Origin: an uncultured Oscillospiraceae bacterium
GTDB lineage: Bacteria; Bacillota; Clostridia; Oscillospirales; Oscillospiraceae
Length of the DNA: 64,000 nt
Assembly (NCBI GenBank): GCA_944385365.1
Contig: CALWWW010000008.1
Span: forward strand, 21,489 to 85,488
Direction: 5' to 3'
In this document: positions 25,812 through 33,923 of the stretch, piece by piece
How the letters are laid out: each line of letters begins with the position of its first letter
How positions within the stretch are numbered: position 1 is the first letter of the stretch
Translations under genes and position numbers: made by a program
Notes under the pieces: model-generated
Told to the model about the DNA's origin: nothing
Seen by the model: the letters and a program-made list of their open reading frames with translations, nothing else
Database searches by the model: none

Positions 25812-27197
25812 TTACTTGGACAGGGAAGCGTCGATGGCCTCGGCAGCCTTCTTACCAGCGCCCATGGCCAGAATGACGGTGGCCGCACCGGTGACGGCGT
25901 CGCCGCCGGCGTAGACCTGGTCGCGGGTGGTCATCATGGTGTCTTCGTTGACGATGAGGCAGCCCTTGCGGTTGGTCTCCAGACCGGGGGTGGTGGACCG
26001 AATCAGAGGATTGGGAGAAGTACCCAAACTCATGATGACGGTATCCACCGGCAGCTCGAACTCACTGCCGGGAATCTCCACGGGTCTGCGGCGGCCGGAA
26101 GCGTCGGGCTCGCCCAGCTCCATACGGACGCACTTTATGGCGCCCACGCGGCCATTGCCGTCGTTGAGAATCTCCACGGGGTTGCACAGGACCTGCAGCT
26201 CGATGCCCTCTTCCTTGGCGTGGTGCAGCTCCTCGGCACGGGCGGGCATTTCGGCCTCGCCGCGGCGGTAGACGATGTACACATGCTCCGCGCCCAGACG
26301 CTTGGCGCAGCGGGCGGCGTCCATGGCCACGTTGCCGCCGCCCACGACGGCCACGGCCTTGGACTGGATGATGGGGGTGTCGTCCTCTTCCCGGAATGCC
26401 TTCATCAGGTTGACACGGGTCAGGTACTCGTTGGCGGAGTACACGCCCACCAGGGCCTCGCCGGGGATGCCCATGAACATGGGCAGGCCCGCGCCGGAGC
26501 CGACGAACACAGCCTTGAAGCCCATCTCGAACAGCTCGTCGATGGACAGGACCTTGCCGATGACCATGTTGGTCATGACGTTGACGCCCTGGGCCTCCAG
26601 CTTGTCGACCTCGTTCTGGACGATGGCCTTGGGCAGACGGAACTCGGGGATACCGTAGACCAGCACGCCGCCGGCGGTGTGCAGGGCCTCGAACATGGTG
26701 ACCTCATAGCCCTTCTTGGCCAGATCGCTGGCGCAGGTCAGACCGGCGGGGCCGGAACCGACCACGGCCACCTTCTTGCCGTTGGACGGCACCTTTTCGG
26801 GCATCTTGTTGACGTTCTCCATGTACCAGTCGGCCACGAAACGCTCCAGACGGCCGATGGCCACAGGCTCGCCCTTCTTGCCCCGGACGCAGACGGCTTC
26901 GCACTGGGTCTCCTGGGGGCAGACGCGGCCGGACAGGGCCGGCAGGGCGTTGGTGGAGGTGATGATCTCATATGCGCCCATGAAGTCGCCCTCGGCCACC
27001 TTGGCGATGAACTCGGGGATACGGACGTTGACAGGGCAGCCGCCCACGCAGGGGGGCTTCTTACATTGCAGGCAGCGCTGTGCCTCGGAGACGGCCATCT
27101 CGGCAGTATAGCCCAGGGCCACTTCGTCAAAGTTATGGTTACGGACGTTGGCGTCCTGCTCCGGCATCGGAGTCTTGGTGGTCTGCATATTTGCCAT
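25812..27197 (-). CDS. nfnB: NfnB-type NADPH oxidoreductase (GltA-like) of the Nfn transhydrogenase
   Basis: This is a 461-residue flavoprotein of the glutamate-synthase small-subunit family. N-terminal Cys clusters CLQCKKPPCVGGCP and CPQETQCEAVC bind two 4Fe-4S centres. Two dinucleotide folds follow, VVGSGPAGLTCA and VVGGGNVAMDAA, and a C-terminal GDAVTGAATV closes the FAD site. Alone it could be labelled gltA, but no large glutamate-synthase gene is present. The gene 16 bases upstream encodes the matching NfnA subunit. Together they form the electron-bifurcating NADH-dependent ferredoxin:NADP oxidoreductase. Confidence 0.88.
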   Translation of the reverse strand: MANMQTTKTPMPEQDANVRNHNFDEVALGYTAEMAVSEAQRCLQCKKPPCVGGCPVNVRIPEFIAKVAEGDFMGAYEIITSTNALPALSGRVCPQETQCEAVCVRGKKGEPVAIGRLERFVADWYMENVNKMPEKVPSNGKKVAVVGSGPAGLTCASDLAKKGYEVTMFEALHTAGGVLVYGIPEFRLPKAIVQNEVDKLEAQGVNVMTNMVIGKVLSIDELFEMGFKAVFVGSGAGLPMFMGIPGEALVGVYSANEYLTRVNLMKAFREEDDTPIIQSKAVAVVGGGNVAMDAARCAKRLGAEHVYIVYRRGEAEMPARAEELHHAKEEGIELQVLCNPVEILNDGNGRVGAIKCVRMELGEPDASGRRRPVEIPGSEFELPVDTVIMSLGTSPNPLIRSTTPGLETNRKGCLIVNEDTMMTTRDQVYAGGDAVTGAATVILAMGAGKKAAEAIDASLSK

Positions 27198-27213
27198 GGT
27201 TAAACTGCCTCCC

Positions 27214-28068
27214 TTACTTGATCAGGTCCTTGCCCAGCTTCTCGATGCGGCACATATGGGTCTTGGCCGTCTCGGTCTCCCGTGCCTTGTACACGGAGTT
27301 GCGGTTCATGAGCTCGGCGAAGTCCACCTGATGGCCGTCAAAGTCGGGGCCGTCGACGCAGGCGAACTTGACCTCGCCGCCCACGGTGACGCGGCAGCCG
27401 CCGCACATGCCGGTGCCGTCCACCATGATGGGGTTCAGGGAAACGGTGGTGGGAACGTTGAAGGGCTTGGTGGTGGCGGCCACAAACTTCATCATGGGGA
27501 TGGGGCCGATGGCCAGAACTTCATCGTACTGATTGCCCTGCTCCAGCAGCTGCTGCAGCTTGGCGGTGACGAAGCCCTGCTCGCCGTAGGAGCCGTCGTC
27601 GGTCATCAGGTAGAAGTTGTCGCAAGCGGCCTTGAACTCCTCCTCCAGGATGACAATGTCCTTGCTGCGGAAACCGGCAATGACATCCACCTGCACACCG
27701 GCCTCATGGAAGGCCTTGGCAGAGGGGTAAGCGATGGCGCAGCCCACGCCGCCGCCGACGACACAGACGCGCTTCTTGCCCTCGATGTTGGTGGGACGGC
27801 CCAGGGGACCGACGAAGTCGCGGATGGAATCGCCCTCGTTGAGAGCGCCCAGCATATTGGTGGACAGACCGACCTTCTGGAAGATGATGGTGACGGTGCC
27901 CTTCTCCCGGTCATAGCCGGCGATGGTCAGCGGCACCCGCTCGGATTTCTCGTCAATGCGGAAAATGATGAACTGACCGGCCAGAGCCTTTTTGGCCACA
28001 AAGGGGGCCTCGATCTCCAGCAGTGTGACGGTCGGGTTCAGCTCCTGCTTGCGCACGATTTTATACAT
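27214..28068 (-). CDS. nfnA: NfnA-type FAD/NAD-binding subunit of the Nfn transhydrogenase
   Basis: This is a 284-residue member of the ferredoxin-NADP reductase family (PyrK/SudB type). The FAD motif RVPLTIAGYD is near residue 44 and the NAD fold VCVVGGGVGCAIAY near 100. A C-terminal 2Fe-2S site is marked by GTGMCGGCRVT and FACVDGPDF. With NfnB it couples NADH and reduced ferredoxin oxidation to NADP reduction. A similar protein serves as PyrK, but there is no pyrD nearby. AAGGGATG precedes the ATG. Confidence 0.88.
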   Translation of the reverse strand: MYKIVRKQELNPTVTLLEIEAPFVAKKALAGQFIIFRIDEKSERVPLTIAGYDREKGTVTIIFQKVGLSTNMLGALNEGDSIRDFVGPLGRPTNIEGKKRVCVVGGGVGCAIAYPSAKAFHEAGVQVDVIAGFRSKDIVILEEEFKAACDNFYLMTDDGSYGEQGFVTAKLQQLLEQGNQYDEVLAIGPIPMMKFVAATTKPFNVPTTVSLNPIMVDGTGMCGGCRVTVGGEVKFACVDGPDFDGHQVDFAELMNRNSVYKARETETAKTHMCRIEKLGKDLIK

Positions 28069-28198
28069 GATGGTTCATCCCTTCATTTTTCGGCCCGCCG
28101 TTGGGATGGCGCGCCGGATTCATAGAAAACGAACATGGGTTCGGCCCATGGACGCAGAGGGGTAAGCGAGCGACGCCAGCCGCTCTGCATACAACTAA

Positions 28199-28228
28199 AT
28201 TATAACATAATCGCCTTTTCATTGTAAA
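28199..28228 (-). promoter_or_regulatory. nfnAB promoter
   Basis: TTTACA and TATAAT are 18 bases apart. The leader of about 125 bases contains a CATGGGCCGAACCCATG hairpin (28133-28149) and a GCAGAG/CTCTGC stem. Confidence 0.65.
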
Positions 28229-28256
28229 GGCGGGCAGCATGACTTTTATCCCAATT

Positions 28257-29174
28257 TCAGCAAAAATCCCCAAATTCCACAAAGATATCCCGGCTGGGAA
28301 CACGATTCCAGTGAAAATATCGCACCAATTCCCCGGCGGACACCGGTTCCGGCCGGTCCAGCAGTCCCGCCAGCGACGCCAGACGGCCCAAAAGGGCCTC
28401 CGCCGTCATGGTCTGCCGCAGAATCCCCAAATCCAAATCCCGCTCCCGCTTGCTCAGCCGCCGCCCGTCGGCGGCCAGCAGCAGGGGCACATGGTACGCC
28501 GCCGGGGGCGTACCCTCCAACAGTTTGTACAGGTACCGCTGCCGCGGGGTGGAATCCAGCAGGTCCCGGCCCCGGACCACCTCGGTGATCCCGCCCTCCA
28601 GGTCGTCCACCACCACGGCCAGCTGGTAGGCATAGACGCCGTCGGCCCGCCGGATGATGAAGTCGCCGCAGTCGGCGGCCAGATTTTCCGAGATAATCCC
28701 CTGCAATCCATCGGTGAACGTGATGGTTCCATCGGGGACCATCAGCCGCCACGCCGGGGCCTTGGTCTTCTCCCGCCGCTGCTGCTCCGTCAGATGGCGG
28801 CAGGTCCCGGCGTAAAGCAATCGCCCGTCGGACGCGTGGGGGGCGTTGGCCGCGTGGAGGTCTGCACGGGAGCAATAGCAGGGGTAGACCAGGCCCATGG
28901 AGTCCAGTTTGGAAAAGGATGCGGCATAGGCGTCGGTCCGCCGGCTCTGCCGCGTCTGCTCCCGGTCCCAATCGAGGCCCAGCCATTGAAGATCGTCCTT
29001 GAGCTGGTCGCAGTATTCCGGACGGCACCGGTCCGGGTCCAGGTCCTCCAGACGCAGAACCATCTCCCCGTTTTGGGACCGCACCGACAGCCACGCCAGC
29101 AGGGCGCTCCAAACGTTCCCCAGGTGCATCCGTCCGCTGGGACTGGGTGCAAACCGTCCCACCACCATATCCAT
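28257..29174 (-). CDS. gluQ: Glutamyl-Q tRNA(Asp) synthetase
   Basis: This is a 305-residue truncated glutamyl-tRNA synthetase paralogue. The HIGH-like motif is RFAPSPSGRMHLGN near the N-terminus, and a KMSKS-like LSKRERD lies near residue 240. The chain ends there without an anticodon-binding domain, the mark of GluQ, which attaches glutamate to queuosine on tRNA-Asp. A Cys pair in CYCSRADL with a later Cys suggests the zinc site. Two ATGs six bases apart are possible starts. The first has AGGAAAGG upstream. Confidence 0.9.
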   Translation of the reverse strand: MDMVVGRFAPSPSGRMHLGNVWSALLAWLSVRSQNGEMVLRLEDLDPDRCRPEYCDQLKDDLQWLGLDWDREQTRQSRRTDAYAASFSKLDSMGLVYPCYCSRADLHAANAPHASDGRLLYAGTCRHLTEQQRREKTKAPAWRLMVPDGTITFTDGLQGIISENLAADCGDFIIRRADGVYAYQLAVVVDDLEGGITEVVRGRDLLDSTPRQRYLYKLLEGTPPAAYHVPLLLAADGRRLSKRERDLDLGILRQTMTAEALLGRLASLAGLLDRPEPVSAGELVRYFHWNRVPSRDIFVEFGDFC

Positions 29175-29235
29175 TCCGCCTTTCCTATCCGGTGTAACCC
29201 CTTTTCGCGCCTGTATCACAAAAAGAGCAATACCC

Positions 29236-30504
29236 TCAATCGAGTTCGTATTTGCTGTACAAAAGCACTTTTCCGTCGGAGTTCACGGTGACCGGCTGTT
29301 CCACCGATTCCGTCTCCGTCGCTGCCGTAAAGGTGTAGTATTCCCACTCCATGGGAATGGTGACCTCCCAGGTGCGGGCGTCCAATCGCTTCGGCGTGAC
29401 GGTGTCGCGGTCACAGGTCACCTCCGCTTCCACACTGGTGGAGAGGGTCACGGTGGCAAAGCCGTTTTCGATGCCCTCCAACTCTGCGTCCACGGTAAGC
29501 TGCCGGACGAAAACGCCCGGCGTCTGCCAGCCCAGGTTTTTATAGTCGATGCTGTGTTCCTCGGCATGGAACGTCACGCTGTAAAGCCCCAGACTTTCCC
29601 GGCTTTCCGGGTCCAGCAGATCGCGCAGGTGGAGCACATACGTTTTTCCGTCCGTTTCCAGCACATACATGGTATGGCGTTTGACCACCGGTTCCTCCAT
29701 GCCGGGAAGATACTCCCGCTCCGTCACACAGCCGTACAGCTTCTGGGAGAGAATCGGCCGTTCCAGAACGGTCATCAGCGTTTCAATTTGCCCCGGCAGG
29801 TCCTCCGCGTGTTCCTGGGCATAGGGGGAAAACAGTTGAAAAATACCATCGCCGTCCCCGGCCGCCGCCAGTTCCATCAGCTGTTCCATGTCCGCGTCGT
29901 CGGGGGTTTCCTCCCGATAGGAGCGGAAAATACCGGCCCGCTCCTCCCCGCTGCCGACTGCCCCGTTGTAAAACGTGCCATTGCCGCACAGCAGCCCCAG
30001 GTCCGCGGGAAAGACAGCGAGACTGTAAAATCCCACATTGCCTGGAATAAAATCGTCGTCTATCACATCGATGGCGGCGCATTCATACGCCCCGTCCCTG
30101 GTCTCCAGTTCGATGGTCCAGTCGCGGGAGCGCCGGACCTGTCCATCGTTCACATAGGCGTCGGACAGATTGCCGCCCAATCCGTGCTCCCAGGAAAGCA
30201 CCTCCGCCTGGAAAAAGTCCTCCAGCTCCTCCAGACGTTCCTGAAAATCCCGCTGCTGATTTTTGGCCGCCGGGGAAAACACCTGATACAGCTGCTCCAA
30301 ATCCCCATCCCGCAGGCAGCCCATGAGCTTGTCAGTGGTATTTTGGGCGGGATACAGGGGTTTGTACTGCCCCTTGACCAGCCATTCCGTGCTCTTTTCA
30401 TCGGAAAACAGGCTGCATCCGGTCAGGAGCAGCAGAAGCAGCAGGGACAGGGCCGCAGCCGTCAGCCGGACCGCGGCGCGTCTGGTCTTTGCAGGTTGAT
30501 GCAT
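29236..30504 (-). CDS. Predicted lipoprotein of unknown function
   Basis: This is a 422-residue exported protein. An Arg-rich start is followed by a long Leu stretch and the lipobox LTGC, so it should be cut and lipid-anchored at Cys (about residue 29). The mature part is acidic, with internal duplication: two segments of the form LMGCLRDGDLEQLYQVFSP and QLMELAAAGDGDGIFQLFSP. The C-terminal half looks beta-rich and ends in a VTVNSDGKVLLYSKYELD-like tail. This resembles DUF5105-type clostridial lipoproteins but I do not assign it firmly. It is divergent from the ABC-F gene. Confidence 0.78.
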   Translation of the reverse strand: MHQPAKTRRAAVRLTAAALSLLLLLLLTGCSLFSDEKSTEWLVKGQYKPLYPAQNTTDKLMGCLRDGDLEQLYQVFSPAAKNQQRDFQERLEELEDFFQAEVLSWEHGLGGNLSDAYVNDGQVRRSRDWTIELETRDGAYECAAIDVIDDDFIPGNVGFYSLAVFPADLGLLCGNGTFYNGAVGSGEERAGIFRSYREETPDDADMEQLMELAAAGDGDGIFQLFSPYAQEHAEDLPGQIETLMTVLERPILSQKLYGCVTEREYLPGMEEPVVKRHTMYVLETDGKTYVLHLRDLLDPESRESLGLYSVTFHAEEHSIDYKNLGWQTPGVFVRQLTVDAELEGIENGFATVTLSTSVEAEVTCDRDTVTPKRLDARTWEVTIPMEWEYYTFTAATETESVEQPVTVNSDGKVLLYSKYELD

Positions 30505-30567
30505 GGTTGGAACGTCCTCCCTCCGCCGTCGGGCAATCCACGGGAATTTGCCGGACGTGTCCCCACC

Positions 30568-30596
30568 AGTATACCGGCAAAAGTTCCCGTGGTCAA
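30568..30596 (-). promoter_or_regulatory. Lipoprotein gene promoter
   Basis: TTGACC and TATACT are separated by 17 bases. A TACAAT at 30613-30618 on the plus strand may serve the divergent ABC-F gene, but its -35 is poor. Confidence 0.75.
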
Positions 30597-30649
30597 CGGG
30601 CCTGTCCTGTGATACAATGGAGAAAATCACCAGGAACGGAGAATCCCCC

Positions 30650-32440
30650 ATGTTGTTACGCGCAGAACAGGTGTCCATGAACTACGGCACCCGTCAACTT
30701 TTCACCGATGTGACCATTCACCTCAATGCCGGGGACCGCATCGGCATCATCGGCATCAACGGCACCGGCAAGTCGTCGCTGCTGCGGGTTCTGGCCGGGG
30801 CCGCCGAGCCGGACAGCGGCACGGTGACGCTGGACCCCAACATTCAGGTGTCCTATCTGTCCCAGGACCCCCATATGGAACCGGAACACACGGTGCTGGA
30901 ACAGGTGTTTGCCGCCTGGCCCGCCGAATTCCGGGAGCTGGCCGAGTACGAAGCCCGCTCCATGCTGACCCGGCTGGGCACCACCGATGTTGAGCAAGAA
31001 GTGGGCACCCTGTCCGGTGGACAGAAAAAGCGGGTGGCGTTGGCGGCGGCGCTGATTCACCCGGCGGATGTGCTGATTCTCGACGAGCCGACGAACCATC
31101 TGGACGCCGACATGGTGGCGTGGCTGGAGGAACGGCTGAAAAAGTTTCGGGGCGGTCTGATTATGGTCACCCACGACCGGTATTTTCTGGAACGGGTCGT
31201 CACGGAGATTGCCGAGTTGTCCCATGCAAAATTACGGTTCTACGAGGCCAACTATTCCAAATATCTGGAGTTAAAGGACCAGGAAGCCCAGATGCAGGAG
31301 GCGTCGGAGCGGAAGCGTCAGGCGCTGCTGCGGCGGGAACGGGAATGGATTATGCGGGGCTGCCGGGCCCGGACCACCAAGAGCAAGGACCGGGTGGAGC
31401 GGTATCACGTCCTGGTCAACCAGACCCAGGAAGCCGCCGACGGTACGGTGCAGGTGGCGGCCCAGGCCAGCCGGTTGGGCAAGCAGATCATTGCATTGGA
31501 CCACGTTTCCAAGTCCTACGACGGCAAGGTGGTCCTTGCGGATTTCTCCCTGTCCATCAGCCGGGAGGACCGGCTGGGCATTGTGGGCCACAACGGCGCG
31601 GGCAAGTCCACGCTGCTGAACATGATCGCGGGCCGTCTGGCCCCGGACAGCGGCACGGTGGAAATCGGCCAGACGGTGAAAATCGGCTACTTTACCCAGG
31701 AGGGCCGGGACCTGGACCCCAACCAGCGGGTCTTCGACTGCATTTCCGAAATCGGCAGTCAAGTGACCACGTCGGAGGGCACCCTGTCGGCGTCGCAGAT
31801 GCTGGAGCGGTTCCTGTTCCCGCCGGAGGTCCAGTACCGGCAAATCGGCAAGCTGTCCGGCGGCGAACGGCGGCGGCTGTATCTGCTGAGCATTCTGATG
31901 CAGGCCCCCAATGTGCTGCTGTTGGACGAGCCCACCAACGACCTGGATATTACGACGCTGTCCATTCTGGAGGACTATCTGGAGACGTTCCCCGGTCCGG
32001 TGCTGGCGGTGTCCCACGACCGGTATTTTCTGGACCGGCTGGCCGGTGAGATTCTCGAGGTGGGCGAAGGCGGCATGGTCACCCGCCATGTGGGCAACTA
32101 CAGCGATTACGCCGCGTCCCGGCCCGCGCCGGAAACCCCGGAGAAAAAGGCCGTGGAGAAAAAGGAGCCGCCCAAGCCCCGGCCCAAGAAATTGAAGTTC
32201 TCTTTTAAGGAGCAGCGGGAATATGATACCATCGACGCGGACATTGCGGCGCTGGAGGAAAAAATCGCCGCCTGTGACCGGGAGATTACGGAAAACGCCT
32301 CGGATTATCTGGCGTTGGAACGGCTGAGCGAAGAAAAAAGCCAGCTGGAAGCCCAGCTGGACGAGAAGACGGAACGGTGGGTCTATCTGACGGAACTGGC
32401 GGAACAGATCGAGGCCCAGCGGCAGGAGGGGAACCGATGA
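30650..32440 (+). CDS. ABC-F family ATPase (Uup-like)
   Basis: This is a 596-residue cytoplasmic protein with two ABC domains and no membrane segment. Domain 1 has GINGTGKSS, LSGGQKKRVALA and LILDEPTNHLD. Domain 2 has GHNGAGKST, LSGGERRRLYL and LLLDEPTNDLD. A basic coiled linker joins them (HLDADMVAWLEERLKKF region onward). The C-terminal 80 residues form a lysine-rich then heptad-like coiled coil, as in Uup. Such proteins act on the ribosome. Whether it gives antibiotic tolerance cannot be read from sequence. The ATG at 30650 follows GGAACGGAG. Confidence 0.92.
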   Translation: MLLRAEQVSMNYGTRQLFTDVTIHLNAGDRIGIIGINGTGKSSLLRVLAGAAEPDSGTVTLDPNIQVSYLSQDPHMEPEHTVLEQVFAAWPAEFRELAEYEARSMLTRLGTTDVEQEVGTLSGGQKKRVALAAALIHPADVLILDEPTNHLDADMVAWLEERLKKFRGGLIMVTHDRYFLERVVTEIAELSHAKLRFYEANYSKYLELKDQEAQMQEASERKRQALLRREREWIMRGCRARTTKSKDRVERYHVLVNQTQEAADGTVQVAAQASRLGKQIIALDHVSKSYDGKVVLADFSLSISREDRLGIVGHNGAGKSTLLNMIAGRLAPDSGTVEIGQTVKIGYFTQEGRDLDPNQRVFDCISEIGSQVTTSEGTLSASQMLERFLFPPEVQYRQIGKLSGGERRRLYLLSILMQAPNVLLLDEPTNDLDITTLSILEDYLETFPGPVLAVSHDRYFLDRLAGEILEVGEGGMVTRHVGNYSDYAASRPAPETPEKKAVEKKEPPKPRPKKLKFSFKEQREYDTIDADIAALEEKIAACDREITENASDYLALERLSEEKSQLEAQLDEKTERWVYLTELAEQIEAQRQEGNR

Positions 32441-33087
32441 AACATCGATCTTTGAAAGAGTGGGCCATCCGGCTGGTGCTGCTGCTGTTGGGTCTGACGG
32501 TGGCCCATCTGGGCGTGACGCTGTTTTTGCAGTCGGATTTGGGGTCGGACCCCTTTTCGGTGCTGGTCCAGGGCATTTCCATGCAGGTGGGGCTGTCCTT
32601 CGGTACGACCCATGTGATTGTGACCTGTGCATTGATGGCGATTATGCTGGTGACCACCAGGGGCTATGTGCTGCCGGGTACGGTGGTCTGCGCGTTCTGC
32701 GGCGGGCCGATTATCGACGCGTTCACATGGCTGCTGGGGGGCTTCATCAACGCTTCCCTGCCCATGGCGCTGCGGGTGGCGTCGTCGGTGGTGGGATGCG
32801 TCATTCTGGCGGCGGGCATGTCGCTGGTGATTCGGTCTGACGCCGGTACGGGCCCCAATGACCTGGTGGCGGTGATTCTGGCGGATAAGTTGAAGCGGTT
32901 TCAGTTCCGGTGGGTCCGGATGACGTGTGACGCAGTGTTTATGGTGGTGGGCTTCGTGCTGGGCGGTACCGTGGGATTGGGAACGGTGCTGGCCGTGTTC
33001 CTGATCGGGCCCGTGGTCCAGTGGTTCCTGCCCCGGAGCCAGAAAATTGTGGAGCGGTGCGTCCGCACCATGCCCAAAGTCTCCTGA
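32437..33087 (+). CDS. YczE/YyaS-type integral membrane protein
   Basis: This is a 216-residue protein with about five to six membrane helices. It contains the family pattern LFLQSDLGSDPFSVLVQG near the N-terminus and a partial internal repeat VIRSDAGTGPNDLVAVIL in the second half. The two D-x-G-x-x-P-x-x segments suggest duplicated halves. Function is unknown. It overlaps the ABC-F stop by ATGA, with GGAGGGG upstream, so it is translationally coupled to it. Cassette 5 begins 12 bases after its stop. Confidence 0.85.
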   Translation: MKHRSLKEWAIRLVLLLLGLTVAHLGVTLFLQSDLGSDPFSVLVQGISMQVGLSFGTTHVIVTCALMAIMLVTTRGYVLPGTVVCAFCGGPIIDAFTWLLGGFINASLPMALRVASSVVGCVILAAGMSLVIRSDAGTGPNDLVAVILADKLKRFQFRWVRMTCDAVFMVVGFVLGGTVGLGTVLAVFLIGPVVQWFLPRSQKIVERCVRTMPKVS

Positions 33088-33099
33088 GCACCAAAAATT

Positions 33100-33333
33100 A
33101 AAAGTTTTACTCGATTTTTTTCAAAAAATCGCAGGGGTCCAGGGGGCAGCGCCCCCGGTCGCCCGTCGCAGCGGGCGAAATTCCCGCTGGCCGCAGCCAG
33201 CGAAACACCCGCGCCGCGCACGGCGCGAAATGCCCCTGTCGTTCAAAGCGCCATCCGCAGATGGCGCAATCCCCGGCCAAAGGCCATGGCCCCCGTCGCC
33301 GCCCCCTGCGGGGGTGGACGGCGGGGGCCATCC
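33100..33333 (+). repeat. Hairpin-module cassette, locus 5
   Basis: The order is AT-rich hairpin, a CAGGGGGCAGCGCCCCC stem, modules GCCCGT/GCGGGC (33161-33176, one T-G pair), GCTGGC and GCGCCG, the GCGCCATC module, and a final ATGGCCCCCGTC..GGGGGCCAT stem. It forms the likely 3' UTR of the YczE-like gene. Confidence 0.85.
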
Positions 33334-33344
33334 ATTTCACCCAG

Positions 33345-33496
33345 CGTAGGGGCCGGCATCCCTGACGGCCCCGGACGGAATACTCCATGAACGCGTCAAG
33401 AATGCCGCGTCCTACGAAACGGTTACGCATTCGCCCCCATGCGCCGGTCAACGCCACCCAGTGCGGCGCGGCGGCACACACAGGTGCCGCCCTACG
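33345..33496. repeat. CGTAGG/CCTACG-bounded repeat family, locus 5
   Basis: This holds GGGGCCGGCATCCCTGACGGCCCC, GACGCGGCATTCTTGACGCGT-type and GGCGGCAC..GTGCCGCC units between two converging cassettes. No gene is seen in 33088-33923. Confidence 0.78.
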
Positions 33497-33561
33497 AACA
33501 CGGACGAACTGCCCCGCATGGTTTGTGGGGCGGGTACGTCATCGGGCACGGTACGACATAA

Positions 33562-33923
33562 GGCCGCCGCCCACCACCCGCTGACGGGGTGGGGACGGCG
33601 GCCTTCGGCTTTGCCGGAGATTGCGCCATCTGCGGATGGCGCTTTAGACGATTAGGGATTTCGCCCGCTGCGGCGGGCGGGTATTTCGCGCCTTGCGAGG
33701 CGCGACCAAAGGCTCTGCCTTTGGAAACCGCGATTTGGGCAACGCACCGCCGGTTGGCAAGAGGTGTCGGCGAGGAATTTTGTGGCAGAGCAAGGCCCAG
33801 CTTCGCCGCCATACTGGATGTATGGCAAGAAGCTGGGCCGCAGCTATGGCGCAAAAGGCCCGGCGACACCCGCAGACATACCGGCGGTAAGTTGCCCCAC
33901 AGAAAAAAATCGAGTAAAACTTT
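33562..33923 (-). repeat. Hairpin-module cassette, locus 6, interrupted by structured element A
   Basis: On the minus strand the AT-rich hairpin begins directly after the dehydrogenase stop codon. It is split by the 161-bp element, then comes CAAAGGCAGAGCCTTTG, module GCGCCT/AGGCGC (a stem not used in loci 1-5), module GCCCGC, the GCGCCATC module, and the GGCCGCCG end stem. Loci 5 and 6 converge. Confidence 0.83.
33737..33897. repeat. Structured palindromic element, copy A
   Basis: This is the 161-bp element in its most regular form. Helices are GGGCAAC/GTTGCCC, CCGCCGGT/ACCGGCGG, GGTGTCG (33763-33769)/CGACACC (33864-33870), TTTTGTG/CGCAAAA, GGCCCAGCTTC/GAAGCTGGGCC (perfect) and the terminal CCATAC-TGGAT-GTATGG. 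Unpaired segments GGCAAGAG, GCGAGGAA and GCAGCTATGG are constant in all three copies. It sits at the same point of the cassette hairpin as copy B. Confidence 0.87.

Noticed and set aside
25375-25914. Open frames crossing structured elements A and B (for example with a DVWQEAGPQLWRKRPGD peptide)
   Set aside because: They arise in both strands of a palindromic repeat. Copy C changes the peptide but not the base pairing, so RNA or DNA structure explains the sequence better than protein.
25812-27197. Glutamate synthase small subunit
   Set aside because: There is no large-subunit gene nearby, while a matching NfnA subunit is adjacent, so NfnB is the better call.
28061-28303. Small minus-strand ORF between nfnA and gluQ
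   Set aside because: It overlaps the nfnA promoter and leader hairpins and has no ribosome site or family resemblance.
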